Positions 39,696-48,382 of a stretch of DNA of 64,000 nt are shown in pieces (within the stretch, counting starts at the first letter, position 1; each line of letters opens with the position of its first letter). The DNA lies in the NCBI RefSeq assembly GCF_003050745.1, contig NZ_QAOF01000001.1:62001-126000 (forward strand). Reading direction: 5' to 3'. The position numbers and the translations under genes are program-made. The notes under the pieces are model-generated. The model had not been told where the DNA came from. It did no database searches and saw nothing but the letters and a program-made list of their open reading frames with translations. The DNA comes from Sphingomonas sp. PP-CE-3G-477. Its GTDB lineage: Bacteria > Pseudomonadota > Alphaproteobacteria > Sphingomonadales > Sphingomonadaceae.

Positions 39696-40601
39696 ATGGA
39701 CTATGAGGATCCCCTGCCGCCGTCGATGCTCTGGGCGGATCATCTTGCGCGCGATCGTCGGCGATCGGTGCACACGGTGCGGGCCTACCAGGCATCGGCG
39801 GAGCGGCTGACGGCGTTCCTGGTCGGGCATTGGGGCGAGCGGATCACGCGTGGGGCGCTGGCGCGGGTGACGGCGACGGACCTGCGGGCGTATCTGGCGC
39901 AGCGTCGCGAGGCGGGGTTGGGCAACGCATCCGCGGCGCGCGAATTGTCGGCGGTGCGCGGGTTTCTCGCCTGGGCGAACGAAGGCGCGGAGCAGCCGCG
40001 AATGCGGGGGCCGCGCGTGAAGGCGGGCGTGCCGCGGCCGATCTCGCCAGCCGAGGCGGTCGCGCTCGCGGAGGAGGTGGCCGACGATGCGGCCGAGCCT
40101 TGGATCGGCGCGCGCGACTGGGCGGTGCTGATGCTGCTGTACGGCGCAGGCTTGCGAATCGGCGAGGCGTTGATGTTGCGGGGCGATATCCTGCCGCTCG
40201 GCGAGACGATCCGGGTGATGGGCAAGCGCGCCAAGACGCGTGTGGTGCCGTTGTTGCCGCAGGTGCATACAGCGATCGAGGCCTATGTCGCACAGACGCC
40301 GTGGCCGGTTACGCGCGGCGAACCGCTGTTCCGTGGGGCGAAGGGCGGGGCGTTGTCGCCGGTGATGATCCGCCGGGCGGTTCAGTCCGCGAGGGCGCGG
40401 TTGGGGCTGGGCGATCGGACGACGCCGCATGCTCTGCGGCATAGTTTCGCGACGCATTTGCTGGGGCGGGGGGCGGACCTGCGCGCGCTACAGGAGTTGC
40501 TCGGCCATGCGAGCCTGAGCTCGACACAGGTTTATACGCAGGTCGATGCCGCGCATCTGATGGACGTGTACCGCAACGCCCACCCGCATGGCGGGGTCTA
40601 G
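39696..40601 (+). CDS. xerC: Tyrosine recombinase XerC
   Basis: This 301-residue recombinase resolves chromosome dimers at dif with XerD. All catalytic residues are present: R154 (GLRIGE), K of the beta-hairpin near 178, H245 and R248 (HALRHS), H271 (LLGHAS) and Y280 (VYTQVD). It lacks the CPTC segment and the divergence of the island integrase, and it sits in a housekeeping context near priA, so this is the chromosomal enzyme. It overlaps the convergent DedA gene by 4 bp. Confidence 0.92.
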   Translation: MDYEDPLPPSMLWADHLARDRRRSVHTVRAYQASAERLTAFLVGHWGERITRGALARVTATDLRAYLAQRREAGLGNASAARELSAVRGFLAWANEGAEQPRMRGPRVKAGVPRPISPAEAVALAEEVADDAAEPWIGARDWAVLMLLYGAGLRIGEALMLRGDILPLGETIRVMGKRAKTRVVPLLPQVHTAIEAYVAQTPWPVTRGEPLFRGAKGGALSPVMIRRAVQSARARLGLGDRTTPHALRHSFATHLLGRGADLRALQELLGHASLSSTQVYTQVDAAHLMDVYRNAHPHGGV

Positions 40602-41197
40602 CCCTTCGGTTTCCAGGTCAGCACGCGCCAGCCATAGCCGATGATGATGACCACGAACGTCGCCACCGTGACCGGCCCGACATAGCGGTCGAGTTCCTCG
40701 AAATGCGAGCCGAGCAGGATGCCGGCATAGGTGAGCACGGTGTTCCAGATCGCGCTGCCCGCCGCGGTCCAGATCACGAACTGCCAGATCGGCATCCGCG
40801 TCATCCCCGCGGGCAGCGAGATGACGGTGCGGAACGTCGGCATGAACCGGAACACGAAGATCACCCAGCCGCCGCGCTTCGTGAAGAAGCGGTGGATCTT
40901 CTCGACGTCGGACCATTCCATCGTTAGCCAGCGGCCGTTGCGCTCGATGAAGGGGCGGAAGCGTTCGTAGCCGATGTTGCGGCCGATATAATACCAGAAG
41001 TAATTGCCGACGACCGAGCCCGCGGTACCCCAGGCGATCAACGGCACGACGCTCATATCGCCGCGCGCGACGGCCATGCCGCCGAGCCCCATGATGACTT
41101 CGGACGGCACAGGCGGCACGATATTCTCGAGCGCCATTAGCAGGAAGATCCCGAAATATCCGCCCCAGGCGATGAGATCGAGGATGAATTCGGTCAT
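40598..41197 (-). CDS. DedA-family membrane protein
   Basis: This 199-residue integral membrane protein has the DedA signatures ENIVPPVPSEVIMGLGG and FRFMPTFRTVISLPAG, with about five membrane segments. DedA proteins act in lipid-carrier or phospholipid flipping and in membrane homeostasis. The start is ATG 41197; a GTG three codons earlier is possible. It overlaps xerC by four bases at the 3' end. The GGCCCAATTGG repeat lies just upstream. Confidence 0.9.
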   Translation of the reverse strand: MTEFILDLIAWGGYFGIFLLMALENIVPPVPSEVIMGLGGMAVARGDMSVVPLIAWGTAGSVVGNYFWYYIGRNIGYERFRPFIERNGRWLTMEWSDVEKIHRFFTKRGGWVIFVFRFMPTFRTVISLPAGMTRMPIWQFVIWTAAGSAIWNTVLTYAGILLGSHFEELDRYVGPVTVATFVVIIIGYGWRVLTWKPKG

Positions 41198-41245
41198 GGG
41201 TATCACATACTGCCGGGATGCCGGATGTGTTCCACCGACATCACA

Positions 41246-41351
41246 CCACCCCGGCGAAGGTCGGGGCCCAATTGGGGGGGGCGGTTATGACGAAGGACGG
41301 CGTTCCGTTACTGCGACCTTTCCAATTGGGCCCCGGCCTCCGCCGGGGTGG
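41246..41351. repeat. Long inverted repeat, GGCCCAATTGG family (copy 3)
   Basis: The left arm at 41246-41275 and right arm at 41322-41351 are near-identical inverted 30-mers. They match the arms of the copy at 14453-14556. It sits between the DedA gene and gshB. Confidence 0.9.
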
Positions 41352-41365
41352 TATCTTCGCTCCAG

Positions 41366-42319
41366 TTACCGAGCCGCGACCTTCGCCTCGATCGCATCCC
41401 AGATCATGCCGGCGACATCCGTCCCATCGAAGTTCGAGATCGCGACGATCCCGGTCGGCGAAGTAACGTTGATCTCCGTCAGCCACGTCCCGCCGATCAC
41501 GTCGATCCCGACGAACAACAGCCCGCGCTTCTTCAGTTCCGGCCCCAACACCGCGCAGATCTCGCGCTCCTTGTCGGTCAGCACCGACTTCTCCGCCGAC
41601 CCGCCGACCGCGAGGTTCGAGCGGATCTCGCCTTCGCCCGGAAGCCGGTTGATCGCGCCCGCGACCTCGCCGTCGATCAGCACGATCCGCTTGTCGCCCT
41701 TGGCAACGTCGGGGAGGAACGCCTGCACCATGTGCGGCTCGCGCCACGTCATGTTGAAGACCTCCATCAGCGCCGACAGGTTCGCGCCGTCCGACTCGAC
41801 CTTGAAGATCGCCTTGCCGCCATTGCCGTGCAGCGGCTTGATGACGATCGCGCCGTGCTCCGCGAGGAATTTACGTGCTTCGTCGAGCGAGCGGGTGACG
41901 AGCGTCGGCGGCATGAACTGCGGATAGTCGAGCACGAACACCTTCTCGGGCGCGTTCCGTACCTGAGCCGGGTCGTTCACGACCAGCGTCTTGTCGGCGA
42001 TCCGCTCGAGCAGGTGCGTCGCGGTGATGTAGCCGAGGTCGAACGGCGGATCCTGCCGCATCAGGACTACGTCGGCCTCATCGCCGAGGTCGAGGTTGAC
42101 GGGCTCGCCGACGCTGAAGTGATCACCGACGACGCGCTGCACGGTGACGGGGTGCGCCTTCGCCCAGACCTTGCCGTCGCGGTAGTTCAGGTCCTCGGCC
42201 GAGTAATGGAAGAGCCTGTGGCCACGGTCCTGCGCGGACAACATCAACGCGAAGGTCGAATCGCCGGCGATGTTTATGCTGTCGAGCGGGTCCATCTGGA
42301 CGGCGACGGTGAGGCTCAT
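41366..42319 (-). CDS. gshB: Glutathione synthetase
   Basis: This 317-residue ATP-grasp enzyme joins gamma-glutamylcysteine and glycine. Motifs are MDPLDSINIAGDSTFALM at the N-terminus, VVLMRQDPPFDLGYI, VIKPLHGNGGKAIFKV (ATP-grasp lysine and glycine loop) and EINVTSPTG (metal-binding). Full length. It follows yraN on the same strand by 51 bp, so a rsmI-yraN-gshB operon is likely. Confidence 0.95.
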   Translation of the reverse strand: MSLTVAVQMDPLDSINIAGDSTFALMLSAQDRGHRLFHYSAEDLNYRDGKVWAKAHPVTVQRVVGDHFSVGEPVNLDLGDEADVVLMRQDPPFDLGYITATHLLERIADKTLVVNDPAQVRNAPEKVFVLDYPQFMPPTLVTRSLDEARKFLAEHGAIVIKPLHGNGGKAIFKVESDGANLSALMEVFNMTWREPHMVQAFLPDVAKGDKRIVLIDGEVAGAINRLPGEGEIRSNLAVGGSAEKSVLTDKEREICAVLGPELKKRGLLFVGIDVIGGTWLTEINVTSPTGIVAISNFDGTDVAGMIWDAIEAKVAAR

Positions 42320-42370
42320 GCGTCTTCCTTCTGTTCGGTCGAGCGCATGTAGGCGCCGGCGGACGTGAAG

Positions 42371-42772
42371 TCACCCGATCCAGGCATTCTCGATATGGCG
42401 CGGGCGGGTGCCGGGCGCGAGCAGGATGACGTCGACGCGGATATCGTCGCCGGGTCCGGCATAGCGCGGCATGAGGTATTCCGCCGCTGCGGCAACGCGC
42501 GCGAGGCGACGTTCGTCGATCGCGAAGTCGAGTTCGGCGGCGGTCGCGCGGGTTTTTACTTCGACGAAGGCGACGAGGTTTCCCTTTCGAGCGACGAGGT
42601 CGACTTCGCCGACGGGGGTGCGGACGCGGCGGTCGAGAATGCTCCAGCCCTTGAGGCGCAGCCACCACCCCGCCAGCCGCTCGCCGCGCCGACCCGTTGC
42701 TTCCGCAACCTGTCGGTCCTGCGTGTTCCCCTTCCGCTTGCGGGAGGGGCTAGGGGAGGGCAGGGGCGGCAC
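42371..42772 (-). CDS. yraN: YraN/UPF0102 family nuclease-like protein
   Basis: This 133-residue protein shows the restriction-endonuclease-like fold motifs of UPF0102: GRRGERLAGWWL, GEVDLVARKGNLVAFVEVKTR (the E-D-ExK type site) and DVILLAPG. The cellular role is unclear. The only standard in-frame start is a GTG at 42772. It lies in the loop of an inverted repeat, so residues 2-16 (PPLPSPSPSRKRKGN) are encoded by a repeat arm. The conserved part starts near VAEATGRRGE. A non-standard start closer to that point cannot be excluded. Confidence 0.85.
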   Translation of the reverse strand: MPPLPSPSPSRKRKGNTQDRQVAEATGRRGERLAGWWLRLKGWSILDRRVRTPVGEVDLVARKGNLVAFVEVKTRATAAELDFAIDERRLARVAAAAEYLMPRYAGPGDDIRVDVILLAPGTRPRHIENAWIG

Positions 42773-42818
42773 GTCTGTGACATGCCCTCCCCCGCCCCCT
42801 CCCGCAAGCGGGAGGGGA
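42728..42818. repeat. Inverted repeat, CTCCCGC-GCGGGAG family (copy 2)
   Basis: The left arm at 42728-42763 and right arm at 42783-42818 (TGCCCTCCCCCGCCCC onward) are inverted copies. It fills the rsmI-yraN junction, and its left arm lies within the yraN reading frame. Confidence 0.88.
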
Positions 42819-42820
42819 GA

Positions 42821-43666
42821 TCAGGGCTTGGGCTTCAATTCCAGCGCCCGCGCATACAGCGCCTTGCGATCGAGCCCGAGCTTCTTCGCCACCTCGCTTG
42901 CGGCTTGCCCGGTCGACAGACGGGTGAGCGCTTCGATCAGCGCCGCGTCACCATCCTCTGCACTCGCCGGCGGCGCCTCGCCCGGTGGTGCGACAACAAT
43001 CACGATCTCCCCCCGCGGCGGCGCATCCGCATAGCGCGCGGCGAGCGTCGACAGCGTCCCAGTCACCGCCTCCTCGAATTTCTTGCTGATCTCCCGCGTC
43101 ACCGCCGCCTCGCGGTCGCCGAGCCCTTCAAGCAGCGCCGCCAGACACGCCCCCAGCCGCGGTCCCGACTCATACATTACCAAGGTCGCGCGGATCGTGG
43201 CCACCTCGGCGATCGCCTCCGCCCGCGCGTGCAACTTTGACGGGAGGAAGCCGACGAACAGGAACCGGTCGGTCGGCAATCCCGCCAGCGTCAGCGCGGC
43301 GACGGCAGCGCACGGCCCTGGAATCGTCACCACCAGATGCCCCGCAGCCCGCGCGTCGCGCACCAGCTTGAAACCGGGATCCGAAATAAGCGGCGTCCCC
43401 GCGTCCGACACCAGCGCCACCGCCTGCGTCGCCATCCGCGCGATCAGCGCCGGCCGCACGCCTTCCGCGCTGTGGTCATGATACGGCACCATCGGCGTCT
43501 TGGTGCCGATGTGGCGGAGCAGCCCGGCCGTGACGCGGCTGTCCTCGACGGCGATCACGTCGGCGCGGCGGAGGATGTCGGCGGCGCGGGGCGACAGATC
43601 GCCAAGATTGCCGATCGGGGTCGCGACGATGTAGAGGCCGGGATCGAGAAGAGTTTCAGGGTTCAT
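42821..43666 (-). CDS. rsmI: 16S rRNA (cytidine-2'-O)-methyltransferase RsmI
   Basis: This 281-residue tetrapyrrole-methylase-fold enzyme methylates the 2'-O of C1402 in 16S rRNA. Motifs are LYIVATPIGNLGDLSPRA, ADVIAVEDSR, LVSDAGTPLISDPGF and VTIPGPCAAVAAL. The C-terminal helix motif AASEVAKKLGLDRKALYARAL is typical. The start is ATG 43666 or, four codons earlier, ATG 43678, which overlaps the start codon of the divergent lipoprotein gene. Its promoter must therefore lie within the other gene. Confidence 0.94.
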   Translation of the reverse strand: MNPETLLDPGLYIVATPIGNLGDLSPRAADILRRADVIAVEDSRVTAGLLRHIGTKTPMVPYHDHSAEGVRPALIARMATQAVALVSDAGTPLISDPGFKLVRDARAAGHLVVTIPGPCAAVAALTLAGLPTDRFLFVGFLPSKLHARAEAIAEVATIRATLVMYESGPRLGACLAALLEGLGDREAAVTREISKKFEEAVTGTLSTLAARYADAPPRGEIVIVVAPPGEAPPASAEDGDAALIEALTRLSTGQAASEVAKKLGLDRKALYARALELKPKP

Positions 43667-43676
43667 GGGGACGGTC

Positions 43677-44891
43677 ATGGCAGACGCGACGACGATAGGG
43701 CAATCCGGCCCGCTTTCGGTGGGCACATTCGGGCGATGGGCGACGCTTGCCGCGGCGTGCCTGCTCGGCGCGTGCCAGACGATTGTCCCGCGTGGTCCCG
43801 TCGAGCCGTCGCAGCAGCGCCCGACCACGCGTCCTGCCGATCGCCCCGACATCGGCGTCGAGACCGGCATCCCGCGCGATGCCGAGCGTAACCGCGTCGC
43901 GCTGCTCGTGCCGTTGTCGGGTAGCAACGCCGGCGTCGGTACCTCGATCGCCAACGCGACGATGCTCGCACTGCTCGATACGCAGAACCAGCGCGTCCGG
44001 ATCACCAACTACGACACCGCGACCGGTGCCGCCGCCGCTGCACAGCGCGCGATCGCCGAGGGCGCGCAACTGATCCTCGGGCCTCTGCTCGCCGACGATG
44101 TCCGCGCGGTCGCGCCGATCGCGCGCGCCGCGAACATCCCGGTGCTGAGCTTCTCCAACGATCTCGGCGTGGCGGGCAACGGCGCGTATCTGATGGGCTA
44201 TGTCCCGACCCAGTCGATCGCGCGCGTCGTCGATTTCGCGAAGGAGCGCGGCGTCAGCAACTTCGCCGGCCTCGTCCCCAACGGCCTGTACGGCGAGCGT
44301 GCATCCACCGCGTTCCTCCGCGCCGTCGAAGGCGCGGGCGGCCAGGTCGTTTCGCTCCAGACCTACGCGCGCGGCCCTGGGGGCATCTCAGGCGCCGTCA
44401 CGCGGCTTGCGGCGAAAGCGCCCTATGATGCGGTCCTGATCGCCGATGGCGGCGCGACCGCAGCCTCCGCAGCCGCGATGGTCAAGCGCGGCGGAGGCGC
44501 CTCGACGCGGATCCTCGGCACCGAACTCTGGAACTCGGACGCGGGGATCGCCGCGAAGCCTGCACTGTCGGGCGCGTGGTACGCCAGCGTTTCGGACACG
44601 CTGTACCGCCAATATGCCGGCAAATATCGCGCACGGTTCGGGGCAGGGCCATACCGCCTGTCGAGTCTCGGTTACGACTCGGTCCTGCTGACGGTCCGCA
44701 TCGCGCGCGACTGGAAGCCCGGCACCCCGTTCCCCGTGAATCGCCTGCGCGACGGCGACGGCTTCGCCGGCATCGACGGCGCATTCCGCTTCGGCAAGGA
44801 CAACGTCGCCGAGCGCGCGCTTGAGGTGAAGGAAATCCGCAGCGGCACGACCACGGTCGTCTCGCCTGCACCGACTGGGTTCGGGAAGTAA
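43677..44891 (+). CDS. LpoA-like penicillin-binding protein activator lipoprotein
   Basis: This protein of about 404 residues has a lipobox LLGAC near residue 32, a proline-rich linker (SQQRPTTRPADRP), and a periplasmic-binding type 1 fold (VALLVPLSGSNAGVG, ILGPLLADDVRAVAPIA, VPNGLYGERAS). It matches the C-terminal half of LpoA, which activates PBP1A. The N-terminal TPR half of E. coli LpoA is absent, as is usual in alphaproteobacteria. ATG 43677 or 43665 can start it; 43677 overlaps the divergent rsmI ATG. Confidence 0.87.
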   Translation: MADATTIGQSGPLSVGTFGRWATLAAACLLGACQTIVPRGPVEPSQQRPTTRPADRPDIGVETGIPRDAERNRVALLVPLSGSNAGVGTSIANATMLALLDTQNQRVRITNYDTATGAAAAAQRAIAEGAQLILGPLLADDVRAVAPIARAANIPVLSFSNDLGVAGNGAYLMGYVPTQSIARVVDFAKERGVSNFAGLVPNGLYGERASTAFLRAVEGAGGQVVSLQTYARGPGGISGAVTRLAAKAPYDAVLIADGGATAASAAAMVKRGGGASTRILGTELWNSDAGIAAKPALSGAWYASVSDTLYRQYAGKYRARFGAGPYRLSSLGYDSVLLTVRIARDWKPGTPFPVNRLRDGDGFAGIDGAFRFGKDNVAERALEVKEIRSGTTTVVSPAPTGFGK

Positions 44892-44905
44892 ACCTTCCTA
44901 TTCCT

Positions 44906-44999
44906 GTCATCCCCGCGGAGGCGGGGACCCATATACTCAGCCGGCTGCGATCCTATCGCACGGTCAGCCAGTATGGGTTCCCGCCTTCGCGGGAATGAC
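44906..44999. repeat. Inverted repeat, CGCGAAGGCGGG family (copy 3)
   Basis: The left arm GTCATCCCCGCGGAGGCGGG at 44906 is mirrored by a right arm ending at 44999 (CGGGAATGAC). It lies between the convergent lipoprotein and hemW genes. Confidence 0.85.
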
Positions 45000-45009
45000 G
45001 GCGTTGGCT

Positions 45010-46170
45010 CTACGCGGTAACGATCTCGGGCAGGATCGCATCGAGCAGGAGCGCACCCGCTTCGGTGACGCGCAATCGACCCGGCGAGTGCACGATCAAC
45101 CCGAGAGCTTCCAACCGTGCCACCGCCGCCAGATCCACCGGCACCACGCCCGCGTTCAGCGCAGTGATCCGGTCCAGATCCACGCCTTCCGCCAACCGCA
45201 ACCCCATCAGCAAAGCCTCGGTCGCCCGCGTCGACGGCGAAAGCGGATCCTCGACCTCCATCCCGTGGCCATTGCGCTCGATCGCCGCCAGCCAGTTCTC
45301 CGGCTTCTTCCGCCGCACCGTCGCCAGCCCGCCGCGCCGTCCATGCGCGCCCGGCCCGATCCCTGCGTAATCCTGGTACCGCCAGTAAGCGAGGTTATGC
45401 CGGCTTTCCGATCCCGGCCGTGCATGGTTCGACGTCTCGTACGCGGGCAGCCCAGCGGCGGCGGTATCCGCCCGAGTCGCCTCGAACAGATCGGCCGCCG
45501 AGTCGCCGTCGGGGATCACGATCCGCCCCGCCAGCGCTTCGGTCGCGAACCGTGTGCCGGCCTCGATCGTCAGCTGATACAGCGACAGATGCTCCGTCCC
45601 AAGACTCAACGCGCGCGCCAGTTCTGCGCGCCAATCGTCGAGCCGTTGGCCGGGAAGCGCATAGATCAGGTCGAAACTCACCCGGGGGAATACGTTTTGC
45701 GCAGTAGCCAGCGCAGCCTGTCCCTCGTTCACGTCATGCGCGCGGCCGAGAAACTTCAGCGCCTGATCGTCGAGCGATTGCAGCCCCAATGACACCCGGT
45801 TTACCCCAGCACGCGCCAGGTCGGCAAACCGCGCCGCCTCCACCGAAGACGGATTCGCCTCCAGCGTGATCTCGATCCCCTCGGCGAACCCCCAGGCCTT
45901 CTCCGCCGCATCCAGCACAGCGGCGACCGTCGACGGCGGCATCAGCGACGGCGTGCCCCCTCCAAAGAAGATCGACTGCAATTTCCGTCCCGGCAAGACC
46001 CGAGCCTCATGCGCAAGGTCGGTAAGCAGCGCATCACGCCAAGCCGCCTGGTCCACCTCTTCCCGAACATGGCTGTTGAAATCGCAATACGGGCATTTCG
46101 ACACGCAGAACGGCCAATGGACGTACAGCGCGAGATCAGACGAAGGGCTTGGTGTTTCGAAGACGGGCAT
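45010..46170 (-). CDS. hemW: HemW (radical SAM haem chaperone, HemN-like)
   Basis: This 386-residue radical-SAM protein has the iron-sulfur motif CVSKCPYC (C22, C26, C29), GGGTPSLM, NRVSLGLQS and the C-terminal HemN-type domain. HemW is now regarded as a haem chaperone rather than a coproporphyrinogen oxidase; true HemN has an extra cysteine and N-terminal extension not seen here. The start is ATG 46170 or 46182. In related genomes it tends to follow rdgB; here two plus-strand genes lie between. Confidence 0.92.
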   Translation of the reverse strand: MPVFETPSPSSDLALYVHWPFCVSKCPYCDFNSHVREEVDQAAWRDALLTDLAHEARVLPGRKLQSIFFGGGTPSLMPPSTVAAVLDAAEKAWGFAEGIEITLEANPSSVEAARFADLARAGVNRVSLGLQSLDDQALKFLGRAHDVNEGQAALATAQNVFPRVSFDLIYALPGQRLDDWRAELARALSLGTEHLSLYQLTIEAGTRFATEALAGRIVIPDGDSAADLFEATRADTAAAGLPAYETSNHARPGSESRHNLAYWRYQDYAGIGPGAHGRRGGLATVRRKKPENWLAAIERNGHGMEVEDPLSPSTRATEALLMGLRLAEGVDLDRITALNAGVVPVDLAAVARLEALGLIVHSPGRLRVTEAGALLLDAILPEIVTA

Positions 46171-46213
46171 TATCTCGCGCATATGGTCGCACGGGGCGGC
46201 CGAAGGAAGCGCA

Positions 46214-46771
46214 ATGACGGCACGGATGGGTTTGGCGATCGCCGGGGCGCTGTTGATGGCAGGCTGCGCGCAGGGCCCCGAGCGTGTCGTCGAGCGTCGC
46301 GATACGATGGCGCCGGCACCGCGCGGCGCGAGCCTGCTCAAGACGGCGATGATGGACGGCCACAATGCCGCCCGCGCTGCCGTCGGCGTGGCACCGCTCG
46401 CCTGGAGCGATACGCTGGCGACCACCGCGCGCGCCTATGCCGAGGAACTGGCCCGCACACGGAAATTCGCGCACGCCCCGCAACCCCAGGGCATGTCGCG
46501 CGAAGGCGAGAACCTCTGGACCGGCACGCGCTATGCCTATGCGTACACCGAGATGATGGGCCACTGGGTCGCCGAGAAACGCGATTTCATCAACCAGCCG
46601 ACGCCCGGGTTCAGCCGCACCGGCAAGTTCGAGGACGTCGGGCACTATACGCAGATCATCTGGCGCAACTCGACCCAGGTCGGCTGCGCGATGGCGAGCA
46701 ACAAGACGGACGACTATCTGGTGTGCCGCTACTCGCCTCCCGGCAACGTCTTCGGCGAACGCGCCTATTGA
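46214..46771 (+). CDS. CAP/SCP-PR1 family lipoprotein
   Basis: This 185-residue exported protein has a lipobox (GALLMAGC). It contains a CAP domain with the hallmark segments HNAARAAVGVAPLAWSDTLA, GENLW, GHYTQIIWRNSTQVGC and CRYSPPGNVFGE. CAP proteins in bacteria are linked to envelope or secreted functions of mostly unknown kind. The start ATG 46214 fits the signal peptide. It is divergent from hemW, with 43 bp between starts. Confidence 0.9.
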   Translation: MTARMGLAIAGALLMAGCAQGPERVVERRDTMAPAPRGASLLKTAMMDGHNAARAAVGVAPLAWSDTLATTARAYAEELARTRKFAHAPQPQGMSREGENLWTGTRYAYAYTEMMGHWVAEKRDFINQPTPGFSRTGKFEDVGHYTQIIWRNSTQVGCAMASNKTDDYLVCRYSPPGNVFGERAY

Positions 46772-46838
46772 TCTGGGATAAGCAGGTAGTGCTACCTCGG
46801 TGGTACTTTCTTAAGCGATCGTCGGCTAACCTGCTTTA

Positions 46839-47636
46839 ATGATACCAGTATCCAAACCCGATGGCGCTCGGCCCGGTGGCTGCGTCGGATGCCGAGACGG
46901 CGCCGGCCTGTCGTTTGCCTTCTCGATGGCGTTCCAGCCGATCGTCGACGTCGAGACCGAGACCGTCTTTGCCTACGAAGCGCTTGTACGGGGTCCCGAA
47001 GGGCAGTCGGCAGCGAGCGTCCTCTCGCAGGTCGACGGCGCAAATCTATACGCGTTCGATCAGCAATGCCGCGTGCGCGCGATCGAGGCTTCGGTGAAGG
47101 CCGGGCTGCTCGACACGCCTGCGCGGCTGTCGATCAACTTCCTCCCGAACGCTGTCTATTCGCCGGCAGCGTGCATCCAGTTGACGTTGAAGACGGCGGC
47201 GGCGGTCGGCATGCCGACGGATCGCCTCATCTTCGAGTTCACCGAGAACGAGGAGATGCTGGATCCCGCGCATGTCGCGAACATCATCGCGACGTATCAG
47301 AAGATGGGGTTCGGCACCGCGCTCGATGATTTCGGCGCGGGGCATGCCGGGCTCAACCTGCTCGCGCGGTTCCAGCCGGACATCATCAAGCTCGACATGG
47401 AGCTGATCCGCGACATCGACACGAGCCTGCCGCGGCGGATGATCGTCGAGGGCATGCTGCGGATGTGCACCGCGCTGGGAATCACGGTGATCGCCGAGGG
47501 GGTCGAAACGCTTGGCGAGTTCGAGGCATTGCGGGGGCTCGGCGTGCGGTACATCCAGGGGTATCTGCTGGCGAAACCGGCGTTCGAGGCGCTGCCTACG
47601 GTGACGTGGCCGGTGAAGCAGGCGATCGCGGTTTAG
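46839..47636 (+). CDS. EAL-domain cyclic-di-GMP phosphodiesterase
   Basis: This 265-residue stand-alone EAL protein has YEALVRG, INFLPNAVY, EFTEN, LDDFGAGHAGLN, IKLDMELI and IAEGVET, so the metal- and substrate-binding set is present. It has an N-terminal CVGC pair (residues 15-18) before LSFAFSMAFQPIVD that could be a redox or metal site. It hydrolyses c-di-GMP, opposing the GGDEF protein at 38173-39633. The ATG at 46839 has no strong Shine-Dalgarno sequence. Confidence 0.9.
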   Translation: MIPVSKPDGARPGGCVGCRDGAGLSFAFSMAFQPIVDVETETVFAYEALVRGPEGQSAASVLSQVDGANLYAFDQQCRVRAIEASVKAGLLDTPARLSINFLPNAVYSPAACIQLTLKTAAAVGMPTDRLIFEFTENEEMLDPAHVANIIATYQKMGFGTALDDFGAGHAGLNLLARFQPDIIKLDMELIRDIDTSLPRRMIVEGMLRMCTALGITVIAEGVETLGEFEALRGLGVRYIQGYLLAKPAFEALPTVTWPVKQAIAV

Positions 47637-47653
47637 ACAGGGTCGGTCTCTAG

Positions 47654-47733
47654 TGTTCTCCCGCGAAGGCGGGAGCCCAGGGTCAAGAGCGTGACATTCG
47701 TGGCTGCTGGGCCCCCGCTTTCGCGGGGGAACA
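47654..47733. repeat. Inverted repeat, CGCGAAGGCGGG family (copy 4)
   Basis: The left arm TGTTCTCCCGCGAAGGCGGG at 47654 is mirrored by a right arm ending TTCGCGGGGGAACA at 47733. It sits between the convergent EAL and rdgB genes. Confidence 0.85.
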
Positions 47734-47746
47734 GGCAGTAAGACAA

Positions 47747-48382
47747 TTAGAACACCGCGGCTTCAAGCAGTTTGAACGCCTCGTTCCGATGGCTGATCGC
47801 GTTCTTCGTCTCGTGTGGCAGCTCGGCATAGGTCTGGTCGTAGCCGAGCGGAACGAATACCGGGTCGTAGCCAAAGCCGACATTGCCACGCGGCGGCCAG
47901 GTCAACGTCCCCTCGGCGCGACCTTCGAACCATTCGACATGACCATCGGGCCACGCCAGCGCGAGCACGCTGACGAAATGCGCACCGCGCGTTGCGTCCG
48001 GACCCTTGGCGACGACCGCGTCCTCGACCTTCTGCATCGCCATCACCCAGTCGCGACCGTTCGGCGTCTCCGCCCAATCCGCCGTGTACACGCCCGGATC
48101 GCCGTTCAGCGCATCGACGCACAGCCCGCTGTCATCCGCGAGCGCGGGGAAGCCCGACAGATCTGCCGCCGAGCGCGCCTTCAGTTCGGCATTGGCGAAG
48201 AACGTCGTGCCCGTCTCGACGGGTTCCGGCAGGTCGAGTTCAGCAGCGGAGACAACCTCCAGCCCACGCCCTTCGAGCAGCGCGGCGATCTCGCGCACCT
48301 TGCCCTTGTTGTGGCTAGCGATGACCAGCTTGCCCGGCTGCAGCTTGCGGATCGCCTGCGGTTCCTTGCCCTCGCCGCTCAC
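47747..48382 (-). CDS. rdgB: dITP/XTP pyrophosphatase (Ham1/RdgB)
   Basis: This 211-residue house-cleaning nucleotide pyrophosphatase removes ITP, XTP and dITP. Motifs are [47 protein letters not shown] and SHRNEAFK. The start is GTG 48382, overlapping the rph stop as GTGA; the earlier in-frame ATG lies inside rph and is unlikely. It is translationally coupled to rph. Confidence 0.94.
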   Translation of the reverse strand: MSGEGKEPQAIRKLQPGKLVIASHNKGKVREIAALLEGRGLEVVSAAELDLPEPVETGTTFFANAELKARSAADLSGFPALADDSGLCVDALNGDPGVYTADWAETPNGRDWVMAMQKVEDAVVAKGPDATRGAHFVSVLALAWPDGHVEWFEGRAEGTLTWPPRGNVGFGYDPVFVPLGYDQTYAELPHETKNAISHRNEAFKLLEAAVF

